A stretch of DNA of 64,000 nucleotides from NCBI RefSeq assembly GCF_003143755.1, contig NZ_QFRI01000001.1, positions 186,001-250,000 of the forward strand, in the 5' to 3' direction. Positions 49,901-58,451 of the stretch are shown here, in pieces (position 1 is the stretch's first letter; every line of letters starts with the position of its first letter). The position numbers and the translations under genes were made by a program. The notes below the pieces were generated by a model that ran no database searches, was not told the DNA's origin, and saw only the letters and a list, made by a program, of their open reading frames with translations. The stretch comes from Algibacter marinivivus (lineage in GTDB: Bacteria; Bacteroidota; Bacteroidia; Flavobacteriales; Flavobacteriaceae).

Positions 49901-50636
49901 CATACTTCGTGAAAAAGGTTCAAACTCTGAACGTGAAATGGCAAATGCTATGTATTTAGCTGGTTTTGATGTGAAAGATGTACACATGACCGATTTAATT
50001 TCTGGTCGTGAAACCTTAGAAGATATTAAGTTTTTAGGCGCTGTTGGTGGTTTCTCCAACTCTGATGTTTTAGGTTCCGCTAAAGGTTGGGCAGGTGCTA
50101 TTAAATACAACGAAAAAGCAAATAAAGCTATTAAGAACTTCTTTGATAGAGAAGATACATTATCTGTTGGTATTTGTAATGGTTGTCAGTTATTCATGGA
50201 ATTAGAAGAAATAAATCCAGACCATGAGATTCACGGAAAAATGCATCATAACGATTCTCATAAACATGAAAGTTCTTTTACTTCTGTAAAAATTCAAGAG
50301 AATAACTCAGTAATGCTTTCTAAACTTGCTGGCACTACTTTAGGGGTTTGGATTTCGCATGGTGAAGGGAAATTTAATCTACCTTACACTGAAGACAAAT
50401 ATCATATTGTTGCTAAGTATGGTTATGAAGGTTATCCTCATAATCCTAACGGTTCAGATTTTAATACGGCGATGATGAGTGATAAAACGGGGCGCCATTT
50501 AGTAACCATGCCACACATTGAGCGTTCTACATTCCAATGGAATTGGGCTAATTATCCTGATGGACGAAAAGACGAAGTTTCGCCTTGGTTAGAGGCTTTT
50601 GTTAATGCTAGATTGTGGATTGAAAATTATAGTTAA
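46977..50636 (+). CDS. purL: Phosphoribosylformylglycinamidine synthase (large, single-chain form)
   Basis: This 1219-residue enzyme converts FGAR, glutamine and ATP to FGAM in purine synthesis. In order: an N-terminal domain, the synthetase halves ([41 protein letters not shown], then [14 protein letters not shown]), and a C-terminal class I glutaminase with nucleophile Cys in [12 protein letters not shown] and His/Glu in [13 protein letters not shown]. The length fits the single-chain PurL of Proteobacteria and Bacteroidetes. The protein ends [10 protein letters not shown], whereas a second copy of the 3' end downstream ends NARLWLENK, suggesting that the C-terminus was replaced. Confidence 0.97.
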   Translation: [1219 protein letters not shown]

Positions 50637-50699
50637 TTTCATATAAACTAGATATAAAAAAACTATAGCTTGCAGTTTATTTTTATTGTAAATTGCATA

Positions 50700-51218
50700 A
50701 TGCATAAAAAATTAACTGTTTACATTTTAGTTTTTACGCTTCTAATTGTCCCTTTTTTATTAAAAACAATAGATAGTAGGCTTGAAATTTTCCCTTCAGT
50801 TATTCTACCTTCAAATTCAAATCCTATAGATATAAGTAAGGATATAAGTTTGACAAAGTTAGACTTGTATGGTATTGATAATTTAGGTAATCAAAAAAAA
50901 TTAGATTATAATAAATTTTTTAAAAATATTCCTATTTCTTATTCCCATTGGATAATTAGAAATAATTTTGGATTAAATAATAAGCAAAATCTCTCATTTA
51001 AAACTACTAAACTTGGTATTACTTTCAAAACCAAATCTAAGGTAACCAACCAAGAGGTTATTAAAACTAAAAAGTGGTTACAAAAAAGACTATTAATTCA
51101 AGAGTGTTCAGATTCTCTTTTGATTATTAAGAACACTAAACTCATTATATCAAAAGATACTAGAAAACTAAAAGAAAAATTATTTGTTAATGATACCATT
51201 TTTGAATTATATAAATAA
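50700..51218 (+). CDS. Membrane-anchored protein of unknown function, paired with an HTTM-like protein
   Basis: I choose ATG 50700, since a TTG at 50670 would add ten unlikely residues. The 172 residues have an N-terminal helix (LTVYILVFTLLIVPFLL). An exported region follows with SWxxRN-like SHWIIRNNFGLNNK and basic residues. I do not recognise the family. It overlaps the next gene by about 29 bp, so the two are coupled. Both lie between purL and a remnant of a purL 3' end, and their codons are even more AT-rich than their neighbours'. Confidence 0.62.
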   Translation: MHKKLTVYILVFTLLIVPFLLKTIDSRLEIFPSVILPSNSNPIDISKDISLTKLDLYGIDNLGNQKKLDYNKFFKNIPISYSHWIIRNNFGLNNKQNLSFKTTKLGITFKTKSKVTNQEVIKTKKWLQKRLLIQECSDSLLIIKNTKLIISKDTRKLKEKLFVNDTIFELYK

Positions 51219-52311
51219 TCGTCTTTTGCTATTATCTTCAAAAGTCGAAAAAGCTACAAATGTCCCCACAACTAATTTAGCCTATTATCGCGTATTTTTT
51301 GGTTTATTACTACTGCTATATTTTACACCTTCTTGGACTTGGATAAGTGATATTCCTCCTGCTTTTTTTAGCCCACGTATTTTTAGTTTTGCTTATTTAG
51401 GTGATGGATATCTACCTCCTTATACATACAAAGCAGCTGATATCTCTGCAATTATACTTATAGCAATGATTACTCTTGGAATCAGGACTAGGTTAGCTCT
51501 TATAGCTATGTTTATTCTAAATTCAGTTTTTTTTAGCTATTCTTATAGTTTTGGAAAAATCGATCACAATACTACATTTTTAATTTTCACCTATCTTCTA
51601 CTTGCTTTTACTAACTCTGGATCTGAAATAGCTCTCTTAAAAGACAAAAAAATATCCACTGAAATGCAAAATATTTCAATAGCAATCATTGCAATAATGA
51701 TATGTTTCGGATTCTTTTCAGCGGGTATTTCAAAATTTTTTAGATGGATTGATTTCGACTTATCAACTAGTGGTTTTTTATTTTGGTTTAATTTAGAATA
51801 CTTTATCGGTAATAGTAAAATGTTTTTGGCTGATAAGATTTTTTATATGCCAATTATTGTAATTGAGTGCATGGATTATTGCGCTGCTATTTTTGAAGTA
51901 AGTGCATTGTTTTTTTTATTAAAAGGAAAGAAATCTTGGTTTATCTTTCTAATTATCAGTTGTGTATTTCATTTATCTACATTAATATTCATTAATATCG
52001 ATTTTACTTTAAATGTACTTACTTACGGCATTTTTCTATTTACTCCATTTTTTAAAAATTATAGTTTACCTATAAAAAAACATAAAATCTTTAAAAAAAT
52101 TTTAATTTATTTTGTCTTACTATTTACATTTATCAAAATATTTTTGATTGTAAAAACCAATCAAGCCTCAATCACTTATGATTTAGGATTAACCACAGAA
52201 ACAAAAAACTACATTAATTTGTTCCTGTGGTTATTTACCATTTTAATAAGTTTTTACATTTTGAAAAAACCTATTAAATTTGGTTTAATAAAAAAGAATG
52301 ATACCAAATAG
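51190..52311 (+). CDS. HTTM-domain multi-pass membrane protein
   Basis: This 373-residue protein starts at ATG 51190 (a TTG at 51184 is the alternative) and has about eight or nine membrane helices. NLAYYRVFFGLLLLLYFTP, the region around FSYSYSFGKIDHNTTFLIFTYLLL and GFFSAGISKFFRWID match the HTTM / vitamin K-dependent gamma-carboxylase-like family. Bacterial members are poorly understood and no carboxylase activity should be assumed. The paired upstream gene overlaps it, so they probably form one complex. Both appear to be inserted cargo. Confidence 0.75.
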   Translation: MIPFLNYINNRLLLLSSKVEKATNVPTTNLAYYRVFFGLLLLLYFTPSWTWISDIPPAFFSPRIFSFAYLGDGYLPPYTYKAADISAIILIAMITLGIRTRLALIAMFILNSVFFSYSYSFGKIDHNTTFLIFTYLLLAFTNSGSEIALLKDKKISTEMQNISIAIIAIMICFGFFSAGISKFFRWIDFDLSTSGFLFWFNLEYFIGNSKMFLADKIFYMPIIVIECMDYCAAIFEVSALFFLLKGKKSWFIFLIISCVFHLSTLIFINIDFTLNVLTYGIFLFTPFFKNYSLPIKKHKIFKKILIYFVLLFTFIKIFLIVKTNQASITYDLGLTTETKNYINLFLWLFTILISFYILKKPIKFGLIKKNDTK

Positions 52312-52341
52312 AAGTTATCACACCACAAAAATAAAATTTGA

Positions 52342-52392
52342 CCTTGGTTAGAGGCTTTTGTGAATGCAAGACTTTGGTTAGAAAATAAATAG
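52342..52392 (+). pseudogene. Remnant of a purL 3' end
   Basis: Seventeen codons read [16 protein letters not shown]-stop, matching the end of PurL ([17 protein letters not shown]). The nucleotides differ mainly at third positions. There is no gene body upstream; 1.7 kb with two other genes separates it from the intact purL. Confidence 0.92.
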
Positions 52393-52423
52393 GTAACTTT
52401 ATGAGGAATTAAATTTCCTCACA

Positions 52424-53080
52424 ATGAAAAATCATCTTAAATCAGTAAACCGAAGAGATTTTATAAAAAAATCCTCTCTACTAACTATTGGAGCTTTAGG
52501 AGCTAATCATTTATTTGCAGCTCCACATCTCAAACCACTAAATAACTTTCCTCAAGATGCTAATATAAATATTGTTGGCCCAAAAGAAGGTTATACACCT
52601 CAAATAGGAACCCTCGTTTCTATGATGGATTGGATGCGTATGGTAATTCTAAATCCTGTGAGAAATATGAGTGTTTCTGATTTGGATTATTTAGTAGATG
52701 AAAACGCCAATAGTATTGGAGCAATGCTTATGCATTTAGCGGCTACCGAACGCTTTTACCAAATACATACTTTCGAGAATAAAACTTGGGGAGATTGGTC
52801 TAAAGAAGATGCTGACAAATGGAATGTTGCTTCAGGTTTAGGCGATAGAGCTAGGAAGGAAATTAAAGGCAATAATCTAGATTATTACTTAGAACATCTT
52901 TCTGAAGTAAGAGAAAACACTTTAAAAGAATTTAAAAATCGTGATGATGAGTGGTTGATGTATGTAGATAAAGATTTTCCTTGGGGGCCTACAAATAACT
53001 ATTGTAAATGGTTTCATGTTTGTGAGCATGAGTCAAACCATAATGGGCAGTTTAAATTTATTAAGTCAAGAATTAAGTGA
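52424..53080 (+). CDS. Exported DinB-like protein with Tat-type signal
   Basis: This 218-residue protein has a twin-arginine signal (NRRDFIKKSSLLTIGALGANHLFAAP). It is otherwise helical with the DinB_2 four-helix pattern: ASTIG-like NANSIGAMLMHLAATERFYQIHTF, LDYYLEHLSEVRENTLKEF and a C-terminal NYCKWFHVCEHESNHNGQFKF. The His residues (in LMHLAATE and CEHESNHNGQ) are spaced as in the DinB metal triad. It is probably folded with a metal in the cytoplasm before Tat export. The substrate is unknown. Confidence 0.83.
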   Translation: MKNHLKSVNRRDFIKKSSLLTIGALGANHLFAAPHLKPLNNFPQDANINIVGPKEGYTPQIGTLVSMMDWMRMVILNPVRNMSVSDLDYLVDENANSIGAMLMHLAATERFYQIHTFENKTWGDWSKEDADKWNVASGLGDRARKEIKGNNLDYYLEHLSEVRENTLKEFKNRDDEWLMYVDKDFPWGPTNNYCKWFHVCEHESNHNGQFKFIKSRIK

Positions 53081-53192
53081 CATTTTTAAAGATTTATTCA
53101 AACTTCTGCTTAGTATTTATTAGAAAAAAAACTGCTATTTGAAAATCATTTTAATTTTCATACTTTGCATCATTGCTTATTAAAGATTCCCT

Positions 53193-54968
53193 ATGAAAGA
53201 GATAACAAGACTTTTTGATTTCCCATATTACCAATTAGAAACAAAACCTAATGATGCCGCTTTAGTAACAAAATACAATGGCGAATGGGTTAAAACTTCT
53301 ACTCAAGAATATATAGACAAATCCAACGCCATAAGTAGAGCTTTACTAAAATTAGGTATAGAAAAGGGTGATAAAATTGCTGTCATTTCATCTACAAACA
53401 GAACAGAATGGAATATTATGGATATTGGAGTACTTCAAGTGGGTGCTCAAAATGTTCCCATTTATCCAACAATTTGTGCTGAAGATTATGAGTATGTGCT
53501 AAACCATAGCGAATCTATATATTGTTTTGTATCAGATGAAGAAGTTTTAGAAAAAGTAAATAAAGTAAAAGCAAATACTAAAATAAAAGACGTTTATTCT
53601 TTTGATCATATTAAAGGTTGTAAGCATTATTCTGAATTATTTGAACTTGGAAATGACACATCTAATCAAGATGACGTTGAAAAAAGAAAAGAAGCTGTTA
53701 AACCATTGGATTTAGCAACAATAATATATACTTCAGGTACAACAGGTAAACCAAAAGGAGTGATGCTTTCTCATTGGAATATTACAAGTAATGTTTTAAA
53801 TAGTGTTCCAAGAGTTCCATTAAAAGAAGGAGAAACCAGAGTTCTAAGTTTTTTACCTATTTGCCATATTTTTGAGCGTGTGCTCATATATGTTTACCAA
53901 CATTCTTGTACATCTATTTATTTTGCTGAAGGGATTGATAAAATTGGAGATAATGCAAAAGAAATTAAACCTAACTTAATGAGTGTGGTTCCAAGGCTAC
54001 TAGAAAAGGTATATGATAAAATTATGGCTAAAGCCGAAGAATTATCTGGAATAAAAAAAGGATTATTTCATTGGGCAGTTCGTTTAGGTGAACAATGGGA
54101 ACCTTATAAACAAAATGGAGCTTGGTACGAATTTAAACTAAGTATAGCAAATAAACTGATTTTTAGCAAATGGAGAGCCGCTCTTGGTGGTGAGTTATTT
54201 ACTATGGTTTCCGGAAGTGCAGCTTTACAACCACGTTTATCTAGAATTTTTTGTGCTGCAGGAATGCACATAATGGAAGGTTATGGCTTAACAGAAACCT
54301 CTCCTGTAGTATCCGTTGGAAAATACTCTGATGGTTTCTTTAAAATCGGGACAGTTGGAAAGCCAATTGATGGCGTTGAAGTCAAAATTGCTGAAGATGG
54401 TGAAATTCTAATTAAAGGTCCTAATGTTATGATGGGATACTATAAGGATGAAGAAAAGACGAATAGTGTCATGACAGGAGATTATTTTCATACTGGAGAT
54501 AAAGGAGAAATTGATTCAGATGGATTTCTTAAAATAACAGGGCGTAAAAAAGAAATGTTTAAAACCTCTGGAGGTAAATATATCATTCCAACACTATTAG
54601 AAAACGATTTAAAACAATCCCTTTTTATCGAGCAAATTATGGTCATAGGAGAAGGTGAAAAAATGCCTACTGCTCTGATACAACCAAATTTTGAATTTGT
54701 AAAAGAATGGATTGAACGTAAAAACCATCAAGTAGGAACATCGTTTGAGGATATTGCTAAGTCTGAAATTGTCAAGAAGCGAATCCAAAAAGAAATTGAC
54801 AAATGCAATCAGAAATTTGGAAAATGGGAGCAGATTAAAAAGTTTGAAATTACTCCTGAAGAATGGTCTATAGATTCAGGACATCTTACTCCTACCATGA
54901 AAATGAAAAGAGATGTCATAAAAAAAATGTATTCAGATTTGATTGAACATATATATCGTCCTGTTTAA
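53193..54968 (+). CDS. Long-chain acyl-CoA synthetase / AMP-dependent ligase
   Basis: This 591-residue ANL-superfamily enzyme has the P-loop YTSGTTGKPKGVMLSH near residue 182, the adenylation motif MEGYGLTETSPVVS, GDYFHTGDKGEIDSDGFLKITGRKKEMFKTSGGKY and a C-terminal lysine region. It activates fatty acids to acyl-CoA at the membrane face. It lies upstream of the MarR regulator and the beta-oxidation operon and would feed their pathway. It appears to be transcribed separately. Confidence 0.93.
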   Translation: MKEITRLFDFPYYQLETKPNDAALVTKYNGEWVKTSTQEYIDKSNAISRALLKLGIEKGDKIAVISSTNRTEWNIMDIGVLQVGAQNVPIYPTICAEDYEYVLNHSESIYCFVSDEEVLEKVNKVKANTKIKDVYSFDHIKGCKHYSELFELGNDTSNQDDVEKRKEAVKPLDLATIIYTSGTTGKPKGVMLSHWNITSNVLNSVPRVPLKEGETRVLSFLPICHIFERVLIYVYQHSCTSIYFAEGIDKIGDNAKEIKPNLMSVVPRLLEKVYDKIMAKAEELSGIKKGLFHWAVRLGEQWEPYKQNGAWYEFKLSIANKLIFSKWRAALGGELFTMVSGSAALQPRLSRIFCAAGMHIMEGYGLTETSPVVSVGKYSDGFFKIGTVGKPIDGVEVKIAEDGEILIKGPNVMMGYYKDEEKTNSVMTGDYFHTGDKGEIDSDGFLKITGRKKEMFKTSGGKYIIPTLLENDLKQSLFIEQIMVIGEGEKMPTALIQPNFEFVKEWIERKNHQVGTSFEDIAKSEIVKKRIQKEIDKCNQKFGKWEQIKKFEITPEEWSIDSGHLTPTMKMKRDVIKKMYSDLIEHIYRPV

Positions 54969-55075
54969 CTTCTTACAACTTTAAAAACCTCTTTATTTTG
55001 ATCTCTAATCCAATGGTTTTTAACAAATTAATCAATTTTTATTATATTTAAGCCTAACCAATTAAAACTAATATA

Positions 55076-55471
55076 ATGAAAACTAAAAATTTCTTAGTAT
55101 CAGGTATTGTAGGAGGTATTGTCGATTTCCTATTAGGATGGCTATTTTATGGTATCATTTTTAAAAATGTATTCCCTCAACCAGAAGAAAGTGAAACTAC
55201 CATGTTATTTATCTTTCTTGGATGTTTAACTTTTGGTTTATTTGTGGCTTATATTTACACTAAATGGGCACAAATAGCAACAGCAGCTACTGGAGCTAAA
55301 GCTGGTGCCATTATCGGGCTATTTATTGGATTGTTTTACAATTTCTTTAATTTGGCTATGATTCCTGGAGCTGAAATACAACTTGCCGCCTTAGATGTAG
55401 GAATTTCTATTGTTATGACTACAATTATAGGTGCTGTAGTTGGTGCTATTAACGGTAAATTAGGCGAATAG
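55076..55471 (+). CDS. Small four-helix membrane protein
   Basis: This 131-residue protein has four hydrophobic segments: residues 7-28 (GIVGGIVDFLLGWLFYGIIF), 42-60, 76-97 and 108-127, with Gly-rich packing. No named family is certain. There is no catalytic motif. It lies alone between the acyl-CoA ligase and the MarR regulator and is followed by a perfect palindrome that may serve as its terminator. Confidence 0.68.
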   Translation: MKTKNFLVSGIVGGIVDFLLGWLFYGIIFKNVFPQPEESETTMLFIFLGCLTFGLFVAYIYTKWAQIATAATGAKAGAIIGLFIGLFYNFFNLAMIPGAEIQLAALDVGISIVMTTIIGAVVGAINGKLGE

Positions 55472-55526
55472 AATAATTGTTTTTAAAACTTATTACTTAA
55501 TTTAAGTAACGTAAATATAATTTAAC

Positions 55527-55558
55527 AAAAAAATACTATGCATGCATAGTATTTTTTT
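55527..55558. promoter_or_regulatory. Perfect 32-bp palindrome upstream of the MarR gene
   Basis: The core TACTATGCATGCATAGTA (55534-55551) is flanked by A7 and T7, so the inverted repeat is perfect over 32 bp and ends 28 bp before the MarR start codon. The T-run makes it look like a terminator of the upstream gene. The 18-bp core without a loop is also a typical MarR operator. Both roles may hold. Confidence 0.7.
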
Positions 55559-55586
55559 TTATATTTGAACTCACCAATTAAAAACA

Positions 55587-56033
55587 ATGAAGGACAAAAC
55601 TATTGATTACATACTAAGAACAACTTGGTTAACTGTTCAAAAAATGTATAATGAAGAGGCTTCAAAATTTGGAAGTACAATGGCCACAGGTTTTACTTTA
55701 CTTAGCATAGACCCAGAAAAAGGAACACCTTCAACAGCTTTAGGCCCAAAAATGGGTGTTGAAGCTACGAGTTTATCTCGGATTTTAAAAACTATGGAAA
55801 AAAAAGGATTAATTACTAGAAAACCTAATCCTAAAGATGGTCGCGGTGTTATTATAGGATTAACCGCCTTTGGAATAGAAAAAAGAGACTACTCAAGAGA
55901 AAAAGTATTACTATTTAATGAAGCTATTAAGAACAATGTTTCAGAAGAACAACTCAAAAACTTTTATGAAGTAGCTGAGATTATTAATGATATGGTTAGC
56001 AATAAGAAAATATACAATCAATCCGATAGTTAA
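55587..56033 (+). CDS. MarR-family transcriptional regulator of the beta-oxidation operon
   Basis: This 148-residue winged-helix protein has the recognition region STALGPKMGVEATSLSRILKTMEKKGLITRKPNPKDGRGVIIGLT, which is the MarR helix-turn-helix plus wing (DGR). It stands 5 bp upstream of the 3-hydroxyacyl-CoA dehydrogenase gene, so it is the first gene of the operon and probably represses it until acyl-CoA or fatty acid appears. The palindrome at 55527 is its likely operator. Confidence 0.9.
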   Translation: MKDKTIDYILRTTWLTVQKMYNEEASKFGSTMATGFTLLSIDPEKGTPSTALGPKMGVEATSLSRILKTMEKKGLITRKPNPKDGRGVIIGLTAFGIEKRDYSREKVLLFNEAIKNNVSEEQLKNFYEVAEIINDMVSNKKIYNQSDS

Positions 56034-56038
56034 AAAAA

Positions 56039-58447
56039 ATGAGTAAACGAAGAATAAAAAAAATAGCCATTATTGGCTCTGGAATTATGGGAAGTGGCAT
56101 TGCATGCCATTTTGCTAATATTGGTGTAGATGTGCTTTTATTAGACATTGTCCCAAGAGAACTAAATGAAAAAGAAAAAGCAAAAGGATTGACTTTAGAA
56201 GATAAAGTTGTTAGGAATAGACTCGTAAATGATGCTTTAACTGCATCGTTAAAATCTAAGCCATCCCCTATTTATCATCAAGATTTTTCAAGTAGAATTA
56301 CAACTGGAAACCTTGATGATGATATTGCAAAGGTTGCAGATGTTGATTGGATTATGGAAGTTGTAGTAGAAAGACTTGACATTAAACAACAAGTTTTTGA
56401 AAAACTAGAAAAGTATAGAACTCCGGGTACGCTGATTACTAGTAATACGTCTGGTATTCCTATAAAGTTTATGAGTGAAGGACGTTCAGAAGATTTTCAA
56501 AAGCATTTCTGTGGTACACACTTTTTCAACCCTGCACGTTACTTAAAATTATTTGAAATTATTCCTGGGCCAAAAACCGATGCTTCTGTTTTAGAGTTCT
56601 TAAATGGTTATGGTGAACAATTCCTTGGAAAAACATCTGTAATAGCTAAAGACACACCTGCCTTTATAGGAAATAGAATTGGTATTTTCAGTATTCAAAG
56701 TTTATTCCATACCGTTAAAGACCTAGATTTAACTATTGAAGAAGTTGATAAATTATCAGGTCCAGTAATTGGTCGTCCAAAGTCAGCTACGTTTAGAACG
56801 GTTGATGTTGTAGGCTTAGATACTTTAGTTCATGTAGCAAACGGCATTAGAGAAAACTGCCCTAATGATGAACGTTTAGAGCTTTTTAAATTACCAGATT
56901 TCATCAATACTATGATGAAAAATAAATGGTTAGGAAGTAAAACTGGACAAGGGTTTTATAAAAAACAAGTTTCTGCTGATGGTAAAAAAGAAATTCTATC
57001 CTTAGACCTAAATACTCTAGAATACCGATCTGCAAAACGAGCAAAATTTGCCACGTTAGAATTAACAAAATCTGTTGATAGAGTTGTAGATCGTTTTAAA
57101 ATATTAGTAAAAGGAAAAGATAAAGCTGGTGAATTCTATAGAAAAAGTTTTGCTGCTTTATTTGCTTACGTTTCAAACAGAATTCCAGAAATCACAGACG
57201 ATTTATATAAAATTGATGATGCTATGAAAGCTGGTTTTGGATGGGAACATGGTCCTTTTCAAATTTGGGATGCTATTGGAGTAGAAGCAGGAATAGAAAT
57301 CATGAAAGCTGAAGGTTTAGAACCTAACACTTGGGTTAATGATATGTTAGCATCAGGCAGTTCATCTTTCTACTCGGTAAAAGATGGTGCTTCTTATGCT
57401 TATGATATTCCAAATAAAACACAAGAAAAAATTCCTGGGCAAGATAGCTTCATCATATTAGATAATATCAGAAAATCAAATGAGGTATTTAAGAATTCAG
57501 GTGTCGTTATTGAAGATTTAGGAGATGGTATTCTTAATTGTGAATTCCAATCTAAAATGAATACTATTGGTGGCGATGTACTTGCAGGACTAAACAAAGC
57601 TATTGATTTAGCTGAAAAAGATTTTGCTGGATTAGTTGTTGGTAACCAAGGTGCAAACTTTTCTGTTGGCGCCAATATTGGTATGATTTTCATGATGGCT
57701 GCTGAACAAGAATACGATGAGCTAAATGGCGCTATCAAATATTTTCAAGACACGATGATGCGTATGCGTTATTCATCAATTCCAACTATATCTGCTCCTC
57801 ATGGCATGTCTTTAGGTGGTGCTTGTGAGTTATCGATGCATGCTGATAAAGTGGTTGCAGCTGCAGAAACTTATATGGGACTTGTAGAATTTGGGGTTGG
57901 TGTAATTCCTGGTGGTGCAGGCTCTAAAGAAATGGCTTTAAGAGCATCGGATACCTTTAGAAAAGGTGACGTTCAATTAAATACATTACAAGAATACTTC
58001 TTAACAATTGGTATGGCAAAAGTATCAACTTCTGCATATGAAGCATTTGATTTAGGGGTACTTCAAAAAGGAAAAGATATTGTTGTTGTAAACAAAGACC
58101 GCCAGATAGCAGTTGCAAAACAACATGCAAAATTAATGGCAGACATTGGATACACCCAACCTGTTAAGCGTACTGATGTAAAAGTACTTGGTAAACAAGC
58201 TTTAGGTATGTTTTTAGTAGGAACAGATGCAATGAAAGACTCAAACTACATTAGTGAGCATGACATGAAAATTGCTAATAAACTAGCATATGTGATGGCT
58301 GGAGGCGATTTATCTGAACCAACTTTAGTAAGCGAACAATACTTATTAGATTTAGAACGTGAAGCTTTCCTTTCACTTTGTACAGAACGCAAAACTTTGG
58401 AAAGAATTCAGCACATGTTAACAAAAGGAAAACCTTTAAGAAACTAA
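56039..58447 (+). CDS. Bifunctional 3-hydroxyacyl-CoA dehydrogenase / enoyl-CoA hydratase (FadN-like)
   Basis: This 802-residue protein has an N-terminal NAD-binding dehydrogenase domain (IAIIGSGIMGSGIACHFANIGV, GTHFFNPARYLKLFEIIPG, DTPAFIGNRIG) and a C-terminal crotonase domain (GANFSVGANIGMIF, GMSLGGACELSMHADKVVAAAETYMGLVEFGVGVIPGGAGSKE). The order is reversed relative to E. coli FadB and matches Bacillus FadN. It carries out the hydration and oxidation steps of beta-oxidation. Thiolase and acyl-CoA dehydrogenase genes follow within 27 bp. Confidence 0.95.
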   Translation: MSKRRIKKIAIIGSGIMGSGIACHFANIGVDVLLLDIVPRELNEKEKAKGLTLEDKVVRNRLVNDALTASLKSKPSPIYHQDFSSRITTGNLDDDIAKVADVDWIMEVVVERLDIKQQVFEKLEKYRTPGTLITSNTSGIPIKFMSEGRSEDFQKHFCGTHFFNPARYLKLFEIIPGPKTDASVLEFLNGYGEQFLGKTSVIAKDTPAFIGNRIGIFSIQSLFHTVKDLDLTIEEVDKLSGPVIGRPKSATFRTVDVVGLDTLVHVANGIRENCPNDERLELFKLPDFINTMMKNKWLGSKTGQGFYKKQVSADGKKEILSLDLNTLEYRSAKRAKFATLELTKSVDRVVDRFKILVKGKDKAGEFYRKSFAALFAYVSNRIPEITDDLYKIDDAMKAGFGWEHGPFQIWDAIGVEAGIEIMKAEGLEPNTWVNDMLASGSSSFYSVKDGASYAYDIPNKTQEKIPGQDSFIILDNIRKSNEVFKNSGVVIEDLGDGILNCEFQSKMNTIGGDVLAGLNKAIDLAEKDFAGLVVGNQGANFSVGANIGMIFMMAAEQEYDELNGAIKYFQDTMMRMRYSSIPTISAPHGMSLGGACELSMHADKVVAAAETYMGLVEFGVGVIPGGAGSKEMALRASDTFRKGDVQLNTLQEYFLTIGMAKVSTSAYEAFDLGVLQKGKDIVVVNKDRQIAVAKQHAKLMADIGYTQPVKRTDVKVLGKQALGMFLVGTDAMKDSNYISEHDMKIANKLAYVMAGGDLSEPTLVSEQYLLDLEREAFLSLCTERKTLERIQHMLTKGKPLRN

Positions 58448-58451
58448 AAAG

